NCBI RefSeq assembly: GCF_030524025.1
Contig: NZ_JAUNHI010000014.1
Coordinates: 1 to 64,000 of the forward strand
Source: Actinomyces sp.
Lineage (GTDB): Bacteria > Actinomycetota > Actinomycetes > Actinomycetales > Actinomycetaceae
Length of the DNA: 64,000 nt
Direction of reading: 5' to 3'
In this document: piece after piece, positions 17,310 to 25,937 of the stretch
Layout: the number at the start of each line of letters is the position of its first letter
Numbering within the stretch: the stretch's first letter is position 1
Position numbers and translations under genes: made by a program
The notes under the pieces: model-generated
What the model saw: only the letters and a program-made list of their open reading frames with translations
Database searches by the model: none
Told to the model about the DNA's origin: nothing

Positions 17310-18266
17310 CTAGCGCCCGTACTCGGCGTGCACGCCCCGGCCGAGGGCAGCCGCAGCCATCCCCCGCCCCCTGGCCACGAGCCGTGCCCCGCGGGCGCGG
17401 TGGGTCATCGAGCCGGTCAGAAGGCCCGCGCACTGGCGGGTGTACCCCGCGGCCACCCGCAACGCTCCGCCGCCCAGGGCCCGCGCCCGCCGCCCCAGGT
17501 GGGCGCCGGGGCCGGCCAGGGCGAGATCGACGCGCACGGCAGTGGCCGCGTGGGAGCGCTGGCGGCGCAGGATCCACCCGTGGTCCAGCCGCTCGACGGG
17601 CACGTGGTCGCGGACCCTGGCCTCGGCGCACCACACGATCGTGCCCCCGGCCGCCACCAGGCGTCGGGTGAACAGGGTGTCCTCTCCCCCGGTGGCGCCG
17701 AAGGCCTCGTCGAAGCGCAGGCCCCGCCCGCGCACGAAGGCAAGGTCGACCAGGAGGTTGTTCGTCGCGGCCACGCCCCGGGCCGTTCCGGTGGGCCAGG
17801 TCCGCCGGTCGAAGAAGCCGCCCGCCCGCACCCAGGCGTCGGGCGAGACCTCGTAGTCGGGGACGACGAGCCCGGCCACCGCCTGGGCCCCGAAGCGCTC
17901 CCGGGTCTGGAGCAACAGACTCAGCCAGCCGGGCTCGGGCGCCTCGTCATCGTCGATGAAGACCAGCAGCCCGTCTGCCTCGGAGATCCCCGCCTCATCC
18001 AGTGCCCGGTTGCGCACCGCGGCCACCCCCGGGGTCGGCTCGGCCACGAGGCGCAGGTGGGCGCCGTGCGGACCGGCCTGCGCCTCGGCCACGACCGGCC
18101 CGGCCGAGCCCTGCGGGTCGTTGTCGATGACGAGAACCTCGGCGACCGCCTGCTGTGCCGCCGGCAGGCCGCCGATCTCCGCGCCGACCCCGGCCAGGGC
18201 GCGGGCGAGGGCCTCGGGGCGCTTGTAGGTCGGGATGGCCACGGTCAGGGCCCGGGCCCCGGTCAT
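17310..18266 (-). CDS. Family 2 glycosyltransferase
   Basis: A 318-residue GT-A enzyme expected to add a sugar from a nucleotide donor to a lipid-linked glycan on the cytoplasmic side. The N-terminal nucleotide-binding half has TVAIPTYKRPEALARAL, EVLVIDNDP and the metal-binding stretch LLVFIDDDEAPEPGWL (about 100-115). GGEDTLFTRRL (about 190) is the acidic motif often seen in this family. The C-terminal part is basic and helical without clear membrane spans. The start ATG 18266 overlaps the stop of the related GT2 gene (ATGA). The two products share layout and motifs and look like a duplicated pair. Donor and acceptor are unknown. Confidence 0.88.
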   Translation of the reverse strand: MTGARALTVAIPTYKRPEALARALAGVGAEIGGLPAAQQAVAEVLVIDNDPQGSAGPVVAEAQAGPHGAHLRLVAEPTPGVAAVRNRALDEAGISEADGLLVFIDDDEAPEPGWLSLLLQTRERFGAQAVAGLVVPDYEVSPDAWVRAGGFFDRRTWPTGTARGVAATNNLLVDLAFVRGRGLRFDEAFGATGGEDTLFTRRLVAAGGTIVWCAEARVRDHVPVERLDHGWILRRQRSHAATAVRVDLALAGPGAHLGRRARALGGGALRVAAGYTRQCAGLLTGSMTHRARGARLVARGRGMAAAALGRGVHAEYGR

Positions 18267-19240
18267 CGCCGGCCTCCGCGGCCCGTGCGCCCGTACTCGC
18301 GCACGCGGACGTCGAAGGCGCCGACCACCATCCCCAGGCCTCCGCGGCTGGAGACCTCATGGAGGGCCCGCGCACCAACGTCGCCCCGCGCGCCGGCGGC
18401 CACGGCGCGCAGGCCGTCGACGCCCGCCTTGGCCGCCCCTTTGGCGGCGTAGGCCAGGCGCAACGGCAGGCGCGCACCGGGCGCCGTGTCGATCCGCACC
18501 CGCGCCCACGACGAGCCCGAGCGGTAAGCGCGCTGGAGCACCCACCGGCGTGTGGCCCGGGAAGGAGGCACCCGCTTGGTGACCACCGCCCGGCCCGCGA
18601 AACGGATGACGCCCCCGGCGCGGGTGAGTTGGCGGGTGAACAGCGAGTCCTCGCCACCGGTCAGCCCGTACCGGGGGTCGAAGCGCAGGCCCAGGCGGCG
18701 CACGACCGCCAGGTCCAGGAGCAGGTTGCCGGTGTCGGCGCTCGTGACCGCGGCGCCGTCCTGGGCCCGCCAGGAGTCGAAGGCGCCCGAGGCACTCACC
18801 CAGGCATCAGGGGCGAGCTCGAAGCGCGGCGGCGTCGGGCCGGTCACGGCCGCGCACCCCCCGTCTCCCCAGGCCTCGACCAGCGCGCCGAGCCACCCGT
18901 CCTGGGGTATCTCGTCGTCGTCAATGAAGACGAGCAGGTCCTCCTCGGCACACTCCTCCAGGGCGCGGTTGCGCCCGGCGACGATGCCCGGCTCGGGCTC
19001 GTGGACGCCCAGGAGCAGGCCGGGGCCGTCGGCGGGACGGGCCGCCTCGATGGTCTGCGCCGCCCCGGCACCGGGGTCGTTGTCGACCACGAGCACCCGG
19101 GCCCGCTCCACCCCGCCACAGGAGCGGGCCTGGTCGATGAGTGTCGGCAACAGCTCGGCCAGGTAGACGTTGCGCCGAAAAGTAAGCACCGCCACAGTCA
19201 ACCGGGGTAGGGCCCCGGTCCCGTTGTGCGCGTGTTCCAC
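18263..19240 (-). CDS. Family 2 glycosyltransferase (paralogue)
   Basis: A 325-residue GT2 enzyme with LTVAVLTFRRN, ARVLVVDNDPG, LLVFIDDDEIPQDGW and TGGEDSLFTRQL, parallel to the following gene. The start is GTG 19240, 5-6 nt after AAAGGAG; the frame remains open far upstream but without start signals. It is the first gene of a leftward two-gene unit, divergent from the WbbL-type gene at 19352. The 111-bp interval must hold both promoters. A TACTAT (19285-19290) is present on the plus strand, though I see no matching -35. Confidence 0.88.
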   Translation of the reverse strand: MEHAHNGTGALPRLTVAVLTFRRNVYLAELLPTLIDQARSCGGVERARVLVVDNDPGAGAAQTIEAARPADGPGLLLGVHEPEPGIVAGRNRALEECAEEDLLVFIDDDEIPQDGWLGALVEAWGDGGCAAVTGPTPPRFELAPDAWVSASGAFDSWRAQDGAAVTSADTGNLLLDLAVVRRLGLRFDPRYGLTGGEDSLFTRQLTRAGGVIRFAGRAVVTKRVPPSRATRRWVLQRAYRSGSSWARVRIDTAPGARLPLRLAYAAKGAAKAGVDGLRAVAAGARGDVGARALHEVSSRGGLGMVVGAFDVRVREYGRTGRGGRR

Positions 19241-19351
19241 AGGGACTCCTTTCTGGTGACCCGACCGGGCCACGGTCACGACGGTACTATCCCTGGGCCA
19301 CGTCCTTGCCGTGCGCCACCGCTCCCTGACCACTTCCGGAAGGCTCCGACC

Positions 19352-20389
19352 ATGGCCCCTGCCCCCACCGCAGCATCTGCCGCACACCGCCGGCCCGGCG
19401 ACCTCGGCCCTGAGGGCGAGGCCGCCCCCCGGACCGAGGTCGAGGCCGCCCTCCTGAGCCGCACCGTCGTCGTCGTCGTCAGCTACGGCTCCGCCGAGCT
19501 CCTGGGGCGCAACCTCGCCGCGGTGGGCCGCGCCGCGCCCGAGGCGCTCATCGTGGTCGTCGAGAACGACCCCGAGCCGGATGCAGGGGCGCGGACGGCG
19601 GACCTGTGCCGCCGACAGGGGTGGGAGCTCGTGCGGCCCGGGACGAACACCGGCTTCGGCGGGGGGATGAACCGGGGGGTGGCACGCGCCCACGACGAGG
19701 GCCGCGACCTGCTCGTCCTGCTCAACCCCGACGCCGTCATCGCCCGGGAGGACCTCCTGCGCCTCGTGGCACGGGCCGACGCCGAGCCGCTGAGCCTCGT
19801 GGCCCCGGTGCTGCGCAGCTCCCAGGGCGTGGTCGTGGCCGACCGCGCTGTCGTGTGCCTGGCCGACGGGTCGATGCGCTCGCCGCGGTCCCGGCGCCCC
19901 GTGCCCCCAGGCGGCACACGGCCGTGGTTGTCGGGGGCGTGCCTGGCGCTGTCAAGCACCCTGTTCGAGGCAGTCGAGGGCTTCGACGCCCGGTACTTCC
20001 TGTACTGGGAGGACGTCGACTTCTCCTGGCGGGTGCTGCGGGCGGGGGGCCGGCTCGTCGCCCTGCCCGATGCCACCGCCGTCCACGACGAGGGGGGCAC
20101 GCACAATGTGTCCGGCAGCCGGGCCAAGTCCCTCACCTACTACTACTACAACATCCGCAACCGGCTGCTGCTGGCCGCCCTGTGGCTCGAGCCCGCCGAG
20201 CAACGCCGGTGGGCCGCCTCCTCGGTGTCCACCGCCCGCGAGGTGGTCCTGCGCGGCGGCCGGCGCCAGCTCCTGGGCTCCTCGGCGCCCGTGCGCACGG
20301 CGGCGGCCGCCATCTACGACGGTTTGCGCCTGGCCCGGGCGGCACGACGCGGGACGCTGCCCGGCCCCGAGGTGCCCCTGCCCCGCTGA
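19352..20389 (+). CDS. WbbL-type family 2 (rhamnosyl)transferase
   Basis: A 345-residue glycosyltransferase. It begins VVVVVSYGSAELLGRNL after an unstructured N-terminal 35 residues and has TGFGGGMNRGVARA, LLNPDAVI, and FLYWEDVDFSWRVLRAGG (about 210). These are hallmarks of the WbbL/rhamnosyltransferase branch of GT2, which commonly transfers L-rhamnose; the exact sugar is inferred. The start is ATG 19352 behind CCGGAAGG. The frame extends upstream to 19226 without a ribosome binding site. It is a single-gene unit ending at a bidirectional terminator shared with the convergent LamG gene. Confidence 0.85.
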   Translation: MAPAPTAASAAHRRPGDLGPEGEAAPRTEVEAALLSRTVVVVVSYGSAELLGRNLAAVGRAAPEALIVVVENDPEPDAGARTADLCRRQGWELVRPGTNTGFGGGMNRGVARAHDEGRDLLVLLNPDAVIAREDLLRLVARADAEPLSLVAPVLRSSQGVVVADRAVVCLADGSMRSPRSRRPVPPGGTRPWLSGACLALSSTLFEAVEGFDARYFLYWEDVDFSWRVLRAGGRLVALPDATAVHDEGGTHNVSGSRAKSLTYYYYNIRNRLLLAALWLEPAEQRRWAASSVSTAREVVLRGGRRQLLGSSAPVRTAAAAIYDGLRLARAARRGTLPGPEVPLPR

Positions 20390-20437
20390 CGCACCGCCGC
20401 GCTCGCTGACCGCCCCGCTGAGGCCCTGAGACACGAG

Positions 20438-20473
20438 GCGGGCGGGCCGCGCCCACCGGCACGGCCCGCCCGC
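20438..20473. terminator. Bidirectional terminator
   Basis: A perfect 11-bp stem (20438-20448 with 20463-20473) around a 14-nt loop, placed between the stop of the WbbL-type gene (20389) and the stop of the convergent LamG gene (20491). It can serve both. Confidence 0.7.
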
Positions 20474-20490
20474 ATCATGCGGCGGAGGGA

Positions 20491-23400
20491 TCAGCCCAGG
20501 CGCTTGACGGTCACCGAGTCGATGGCGACGTTGACCGTCTCGTCCTGGCCGGCGGAGGCCGACATGTAGGTCGTGAAGCCCACCGACCCCGGGCCGTTGA
20601 GGGTGCCCTCGGAGTCGACCGTGTCGATCTGCCAGGCCTCGGGCTCGGCGTCACCGGTCCAGGCGCGGGCCCGCAGGGTCGTCGCCTCCTCTCCGTCGAC
20701 GACGATCCGCAGGTGGAGCGGGTCGCCGGCCTCGTAGGTACCCTCGAGGCGCGCGGTGCCCAGCACCGTCTCCTTGCCGTCGACGACCTTGGAGACCGTC
20801 AGGGTCACGGTGCCGTTGGAGGTCAGGCGGATGCCCGCCTGGTAGGTGCCGGCGCTCGTCTTACGCGCCTGGTAGGACATGTAGGCCCCGTTACCCGTGG
20901 GCACCGCGTCGAAGGACATGTCGATAACCGCCTCGGTGGAGGTCGAGGCGAGCACCTGGGAGCTGATCGACGCGGAGGACTTGGCCCCCGTCATGGCGAT
21001 GCGCCCCTGGGAGTCGGCGGTGGAGAAGCGGGTGTTGCCCCAGCCCACCGTCCACGAGCCGCCGGTGTCCGCACTGCCCCAGCCGCGCGAGGTGGTCCGG
21101 GAGAAGTCGTCGGCCAGCAGGGTGCTCTGGTCCTGCTCGTCCGCCTCGGGGGCCTGCGGGTCCGCGGGGTCCTGCCCGGTGCCCAGGGCGTAGTGGGCGC
21201 GCACCGCGTCCGCGCCCAGGGCGGTGCCGTAGACGGCGACCTCGTCGATCGAGCCCGTGAAGAAGCCCGAGGAGGGGGCCACGGCGACTCCGGCCACCGA
21301 GTCCCCGCCGACGCGCCAGAACCCGTCGAAGGACTGCCCGCGGGTCATCGTGGCGTCGGCGCCGACGAGCTCGCCGTCGACGTAGAGGGCCGAGCCCTCG
21401 GTCGGGCTCATCGTGGCCACGACGTGGTGCCAGTTGCCGTCGTTGTAGGACCGAGGGCTCGCGATGGTCGTCACCTCCCCGGGGTAGAGCATGAAGCCCA
21501 GGGTCCCGTCGTTGCGCATGTAGACCATCCGGTCCTTGCTCATCGACGAGCCGGTGGTCGAGGAGCCGAAGTTGGCGATGACCCCGCCCGAGCTCGACGT
21601 CGTGTTGAACCATGCCTCGATCGAGAACACGCCCGGGGCGGTGCGGGCCGAGGTCGTCGTGCCGAAGCTGACCGAGCGGCGCGAGGGGGAGAAGGCCACG
21701 GCCTTGCCCGAGCCGACGGCGCCCTCCTGGCCGCGGCTGTAGGCCTCGCCGTTGAGCGTCAGGTTGGCCCCGCCGACGAGGTCGGCCCCGGCGACGCCCG
21801 ACTTCTCATCGAGCGGCCAGTAGCTCGTCGCGCCGTCCTGGATGATCCGCAGGCCGTAGGGGCCCAGCTCGTCAGAGCCGTCCCGGTCGGCGGCGGTCAC
21901 GGTCACCCAGTCCGAGCGGGTCGAGGCCCCCCACGGGTCCTCGACGACGACGCGGTAGCGGTGGGTCGTCCCCGGTTCGACGGTGTCAGTGGCGCTCAGC
22001 TGCGGCAGCGCCCAGAAACCCGCCGAGACCGTCTGGGTGGAGATCGGTGTGGTCGCGTCGTCGTCCCGGTAGACCTTGTAGGTCAAGGTCCGGTCGTCGC
22101 GGTCCCAGTTGGCCTTGAAGGACAGGCTGACCAGGCCGGGGCTGGGCGACTGCGCGGTCACCTCGTAGGCGCCGCCCTTGTCCATGGGGCCCTGGGCGTT
22201 GGGCGCGATGTCCCGGCGGGCGAAACGGACCAGGCCCTGCTGCGCCGTGCCGTTGACCGAGAGGAACTCCCCGCCGTAGACGACGTACTCCGAGTTGCCC
22301 TCAACCGTCCAGGTCGCCTGGTCCGAGCCGGTGTAGGTGCCGTTGGTGAACACCGGATAGAAGTTGAGGTTGGTCGTGGCCGGCTGGCCGGCGTGGTTGG
22401 TGTACCCCGAGGCCGTGTTCGTCCCGACCGTGCCCGTGGCCGCGTTCGTGTAGGCCACGGCGTTGTAGTACTGCTTGGAGTCCGGCAACCCACCGATGTT
22501 GGAGCAGTCGTGCGTGTGGCTCGAGACGTAGACGACGTCGGCGGTGGGGTGGACGTCGAAGGAGTCCCCGTGGCAGTCGGCCAGGTAGTCGAGGTCCCCG
22601 GTCTGCCAGTTGGCGCGGAAGATCCCCTCGATGGTCCCGTCGATGCGGGACATGGAGTACCCGGCGCCGTACAGGCCCTGGGCGTCGGCCTCCAGGGACA
22701 TGATCGAGGCGTAGCTCGTCGCGTTGCGCACCACCGAGGTCAGGTTGTTGGGCCTCAGCTGGCCGTCGGGCTCGAGGATCGCCATGCCGTAGCCGGGGTT
22801 GGACTGCGAGCCCACCGAGGTGAAGGCACCGCCGATGGCCACGGCGCTGCCGTCGACCGCCGCGGCGATGGTGCGCACGAAGTAGTTGTCCACCGGCGCC
22901 GTGAAGGAGGTCAGCCTCTGAGTGGTCAGGTCGATGGCCGCCACGCGCTGGCGGGCCGAGGAGTTGATCTGGGTGAAGGTGCCCCCGATGTACAGGGTCG
23001 TCCCGTCGGCACCCAGCTCGAGCGCCCTGACAGTGGCGTTGGCCGAGGCGCCCACGGGGATCCGCGTGCCGGTGTCGGCGGACACCGAGCCGACCCGCCA
23101 GGTGGTCTCCCCGTTGAGCTGGGTGAACTCGCCCCCGAGATAGAGGATCGAGCCGTCCGCCGAGGCGGTGATCGTGTTGACCGCACCATTGGACGTCGGC
23201 GCCCAGTCGAGCATCTCACCGGTCGTGATGTCGTAGGCGAGCAGGTTGGCGCGGGGGGTCTCGTTGCTGCCCTTGGGCGAGCCCGCGGGGCGGGCCTGGG
23301 TGAAGGAGCCCGCGACGTAGACGGTGTTGCCCACCACCTCCTGGTCCCACACGACACCGTTGATCTGCACGGTCGGCAGGGCGTCGGCGGACACGGTCTG

Positions 23401-23526
23401 GGGCTCGGGAGCCGAATCGGCGTGAGCGGGGGCGGCTGGGATGAAACCTCCCCCAACGGCTAGGGCAAAACTCAGGGCGATGCTCAGGATAAGGACAGGA
23501 CGCAGACGGCGCTTGAGACGCGGCAC
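20491..23526 (-). CDS. Secreted propeller-FN3-LamG protein
   Basis: A secreted protein of about 1011 residues. The signal peptide ends AAPAHA-D (about residue 36). Residues 50-430 contain repeated GG-x-FT blocks (VAGSFTQA, LGGEFTQLNG, IGGTFTQINS, IGGAFTSVG), a pattern that fits a beta-propeller. A fibronectin-III-like segment (about 450-550) precedes a LamG/concanavalin-like domain (about 565-755, with WPLDE, FSIEAWF and NWHHVVATM). A second jelly-roll-like domain closes the protein. No LPXTG signal or membrane anchor is seen. The open frame starts at 23703, which would give an impossibly long leader. I chose GTG 23526, which follows CCGGAG and puts the signal peptide at the N-terminus; a TTG at 23568 is an alternative. 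Carbohydrate binding is likely for this fold but unproved. Confidence 0.8.
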   Translation of the reverse strand: MPRLKRRLRPVLILSIALSFALAVGGGFIPAAPAHADSAPEPQTVSADALPTVQINGVVWDQEVVGNTVYVAGSFTQARPAGSPKGSNETPRANLLAYDITTGEMLDWAPTSNGAVNTITASADGSILYLGGEFTQLNGETTWRVGSVSADTGTRIPVGASANATVRALELGADGTTLYIGGTFTQINSSARQRVAAIDLTTQRLTSFTAPVDNYFVRTIAAAVDGSAVAIGGAFTSVGSQSNPGYGMAILEPDGQLRPNNLTSVVRNATSYASIMSLEADAQGLYGAGYSMSRIDGTIEGIFRANWQTGDLDYLADCHGDSFDVHPTADVVYVSSHTHDCSNIGGLPDSKQYYNAVAYTNAATGTVGTNTASGYTNHAGQPATTNLNFYPVFTNGTYTGSDQATWTVEGNSEYVVYGGEFLSVNGTAQQGLVRFARRDIAPNAQGPMDKGGAYEVTAQSPSPGLVSLSFKANWDRDDRTLTYKVYRDDDATTPISTQTVSAGFWALPQLSATDTVEPGTTHRYRVVVEDPWGASTRSDWVTVTAADRDGSDELGPYGLRIIQDGATSYWPLDEKSGVAGADLVGGANLTLNGEAYSRGQEGAVGSGKAVAFSPSRRSVSFGTTTSARTAPGVFSIEAWFNTTSSSGGVIANFGSSTTGSSMSKDRMVYMRNDGTLGFMLYPGEVTTIASPRSYNDGNWHHVVATMSPTEGSALYVDGELVGADATMTRGQSFDGFWRVGGDSVAGVAVAPSSGFFTGSIDEVAVYGTALGADAVRAHYALGTGQDPADPQAPEADEQDQSTLLADDFSRTTSRGWGSADTGGSWTVGWGNTRFSTADSQGRIAMTGAKSSASISSQVLASTSTEAVIDMSFDAVPTGNGAYMSYQARKTSAGTYQAGIRLTSNGTVTLTVSKVVDGKETVLGTARLEGTYEAGDPLHLRIVVDGEEATTLRARAWTGDAEPEAWQIDTVDSEGTLNGPGSVGFTTYMSASAGQDETVNVAIDSVTVKRLG

Positions 23527-23922
23527 GAGGCGGCTCCGGAGACGAGGGTGTTCACTGACTGGGAACAAAGTCCCAGCCGACTTGTTGGGATTGTGTGGCC
23601 CGCTGCTCGGGCGGCGCCAGGGAAATCGGGTTGCGAGACACAGTAGAGCGCCTTGGCCGCCGGGTGTGAACTGGAATGCCTGTGACATTGCACGCGGTGT
23701 CACACCGGTATCACAGGACTACTGACGCACCAGATGCACCGTCGACCGCCGCCGGACATTGCGTCCGAGCACCCGCCCCCGGAGATTCTCCGGACGTCCG
23801 GCAGCATTCCAAGGCCGCCGGCTCCCCGCCGCGGCCCGCGGCCGGCCGCCAGCACCCCCACGGCTCGACCAGAGGGCGCCCTGCGAGTTCTCAGCGAAGT
23901 CTCAGCGGCATCTGCTCGGCCC
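23527..23922. other. Upstream region of the LamG gene
   Basis: A 396-bp gap if the LamG protein starts at 23526. It includes several TGTGAC/GTCACA-like words at about 23680-23725 (for example GTGTCACACCGGTATCACAG), which may be regulator sites, and GC-rich inverted repeats at about 23810-23860 that may end the lipoprotein transcript. No further gene is evident. Confidence 0.4.
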
Positions 23923-24546
23923 TCAGGCGGCCGAGCCGGTGAAGACCGCCGCACGCGACCCGGCGCCGGGATCGACGACGACGGTCATCGCGTCGAGGCC
24001 CTCGGCGGGCACGAGGAAGGCCATCTCGAGGACGATCGCCTCACCGGCGGCCAGTGTCGCGGGGGCCGGGTCCGAGGCGGTGAGGACCTCGGAGGCAGGG
24101 GTCTGGTCGGGCCCGTAGGCGACGGTGGCGACCAGACCGCTCAGGGGCAGCTCCTCACCGGTGGAATTGGCGACGGTGACCGGCACGATGACACCCGGGC
24201 CGCCGAGCTCCCCGGCGCCCGCGCTCAGCTCGGCGGCGGTGGGGGTCCCGGCGGAGACGACCAGTCCGTCATCGAGGGCCACCGCCTGGCCGAAGGGGAC
24301 GGACTCGACCTGGTCCGCGGCGATGTCGCCCTGCTCGACCTGTTGGGTCGCCTGGGCCTGCTCAGTGGGGTCGACAGATGCGGGGGTCATCACCTCGGTG
24401 GGCACCGTCGTGGGATCCGGGGTGCCGACCGTCGGCACACTGGGAGACGGTGTGGCCGAGGACTCGGAGGAGTCCGAGCAGGCGGAGGCGGCCAGGGCGC
24501 ACACTGACACGGCGATGACGAGCGAGGTCCGTACGAATCGGGTCAC
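23923..24546 (-). CDS. Lipoprotein with DUF4352-like beta domain
   Basis: A 207-residue lipoprotein. The signal peptide (VTRFVRTSLVIAVSVCALA) ends at a lipobox LAASAC, so the mature protein begins at Cys23 or so. A Ser/Pro/Thr-rich linker (about 25-70) leads to a beta-sandwich-like domain with GVIVPVTVANSTGEELPL, the type of fold seen in DUF4352 proteins. It is therefore attached to the outer face of the membrane. The start is GTG 24546: the upstream frame lacks a signal, and TATCCT ends 6 nt before GTG, so the mRNA may be leaderless. It is a monocistronic gene within the polysaccharide region. Function unknown. Confidence 0.82.
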   Translation of the reverse strand: MTRFVRTSLVIAVSVCALAASACSDSSESSATPSPSVPTVGTPDPTTVPTEVMTPASVDPTEQAQATQQVEQGDIAADQVESVPFGQAVALDDGLVVSAGTPTAAELSAGAGELGGPGVIVPVTVANSTGEELPLSGLVATVAYGPDQTPASEVLTASDPAPATLAAGEAIVLEMAFLVPAEGLDAMTVVVDPGAGSRAAVFTGSAA

Positions 24547-24552
24547 AAGGGC

Positions 24553-24582
24553 AGGATAAGCACGTTGCGGCTTCAGGTGACA
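24553..24582 (-). promoter_or_regulatory. Leaderless promoter of the lipoprotein gene
   Basis: TATCCT (24553-24558), 6 nt before GTG 24546, with TGTCAC (24577-24582) 18 bp upstream on the minus strand. Confidence 0.5.
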
Positions 24583-24767
24583 CCCACCCCGTCGGCCCGG
24601 CCGACGGGCCGGGCTGCCCACCGCCCGTCTCGCCCCACCCCTGGCACGGCGGTAGCCTGGGCGGGCCGGTGCCGACACGCCCGGCCCCACCGGCACAGGC
24701 CCGCCGGTGGCGACACGGCGTCAGCACCGACGCCCGCCTTCGACGACGTCCTTCACGAAAGAACCCA

Positions 24768-25937
24768 ATGACCGCCCTGAACCCTGACAGCCTGAGGATC
24801 TCCATGATCGGGACCCGGGGGGTGCCCGCCCGCTACGGAGGATTCGAGACCGCCATCGAGGAAGTCGGCCGCCGCCTGGCCTCCCGCGGGCACCGCGTGC
24901 TCGTCTACTCCCGCAACCCCGACCGCTCCCAGCCCCTGCCGGCCGTGCACGAGGGCATGCGCGTTGTCGAGCTGCCCGCCATGAGGCGGCGCAGCCTGGA
25001 GACTTTGTCACACACCGGCCTGTCCGTGGCCCACCTGCTGGCCCGGCCCCGCCCCGACGTCGCCGTCGTCTTCAACTCGGCCAACGCCCCGTTCCTGCCC
25101 GCGCTGCGGGCCGCACGGGTCCCCGTGGCCACGCATGTCGACGGCCTGGAGTGGCAGCGCGGCAAATGGGGTCCCGGTGGCCGGCGCTACTACCGTGCCG
25201 CGGAGGCCGCGGCCGTGCGCTACTCCGATGCCCTCATCGCCGACGCCCAGGGCATCGCCGAGTACTACGACCTGGAGTTCCGGGCGCCCACCGAGCTCAT
25301 CTCCTACGGCGCGCCGCGGATCGAGCCGGGCACCGACCGGCTGGCCGAGCTCGGCCTGACCCCGGGCGGCTACCATCTGGTCGTGGCCCGCTTCGAGGTC
25401 GAGAACCACGTCGACGTCGTCGTCGAGGGCTACACCCTCTCCGCGGCCCGCCTGCCCCTTGTCGTCGTCGGCGCGGCGCCCTACGCCGACGAGTACACCC
25501 GGCGGGTGGAGTCCCTGGCGGACTCCCGCGTCCGCTTCCTGGGCAGCGTGTGGGACCAGGACCTCCTCGACCAGCTCTACGCCGGCGCCCTGGTCTACCA
25601 CCACGGGCACTCGGTGGGCGGGACGAACCCCTCCCTGCTGCGGGCCCTCGGCGCCGGGGCACCGGTCGACGCCTTCGACGTCTCCTTCAACCGCGAGGTG
25701 CTGGCCGGCGCCGGGCGCTACTGGAGCACCGCCCAGGACGTCGCCGCCCTCGTGTCCTCGGCGGAGGCCGATCCCGACGCCCAGGCCGAGCGCGGGGCGC
25801 GCTCGCGCGAGCGCGCCGCCGCCTATGACTGGGACGAGGTGGCGCTGCGCTACGAGTCCCTGTGCCGCCGCCTGGCGACACAGGGCCCACGGCGTCGCCG
25901 ACCCAGCGGACGGCGCACGGGGAAGGTGCCCGCATGA
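24768..25937 (+). CDS. Family 4 glycosyltransferase with DUF1972 N-terminus
   Basis: A 389-residue GT-B enzyme. The N-terminal IGTRGVPARYGGFETAIEE is the DUF1972 signature found in rhamnosyl- and related transferases of capsule and O-antigen clusters. The C-terminal half has HGHSVGGTNPSLLRALGAGAP, the donor-binding segment of the GT4 group. It should act on the cytoplasmic lipid-linked intermediate. The start is ATG 24768 behind a weak GAAAGA; the open frame reaches 33 codons further. Its stop overlaps the start of the next GT4 gene (ATGA), so the two are coupled. Confidence 0.88.
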   Translation: MTALNPDSLRISMIGTRGVPARYGGFETAIEEVGRRLASRGHRVLVYSRNPDRSQPLPAVHEGMRVVELPAMRRRSLETLSHTGLSVAHLLARPRPDVAVVFNSANAPFLPALRAARVPVATHVDGLEWQRGKWGPGGRRYYRAAEAAAVRYSDALIADAQGIAEYYDLEFRAPTELISYGAPRIEPGTDRLAELGLTPGGYHLVVARFEVENHVDVVVEGYTLSAARLPLVVVGAAPYADEYTRRVESLADSRVRFLGSVWDQDLLDQLYAGALVYHHGHSVGGTNPSLLRALGAGAPVDAFDVSFNREVLAGAGRYWSTAQDVAALVSSAEADPDAQAERGARSRERAAAYDWDEVALRYESLCRRLATQGPRRRRPSGRRTGKVPA

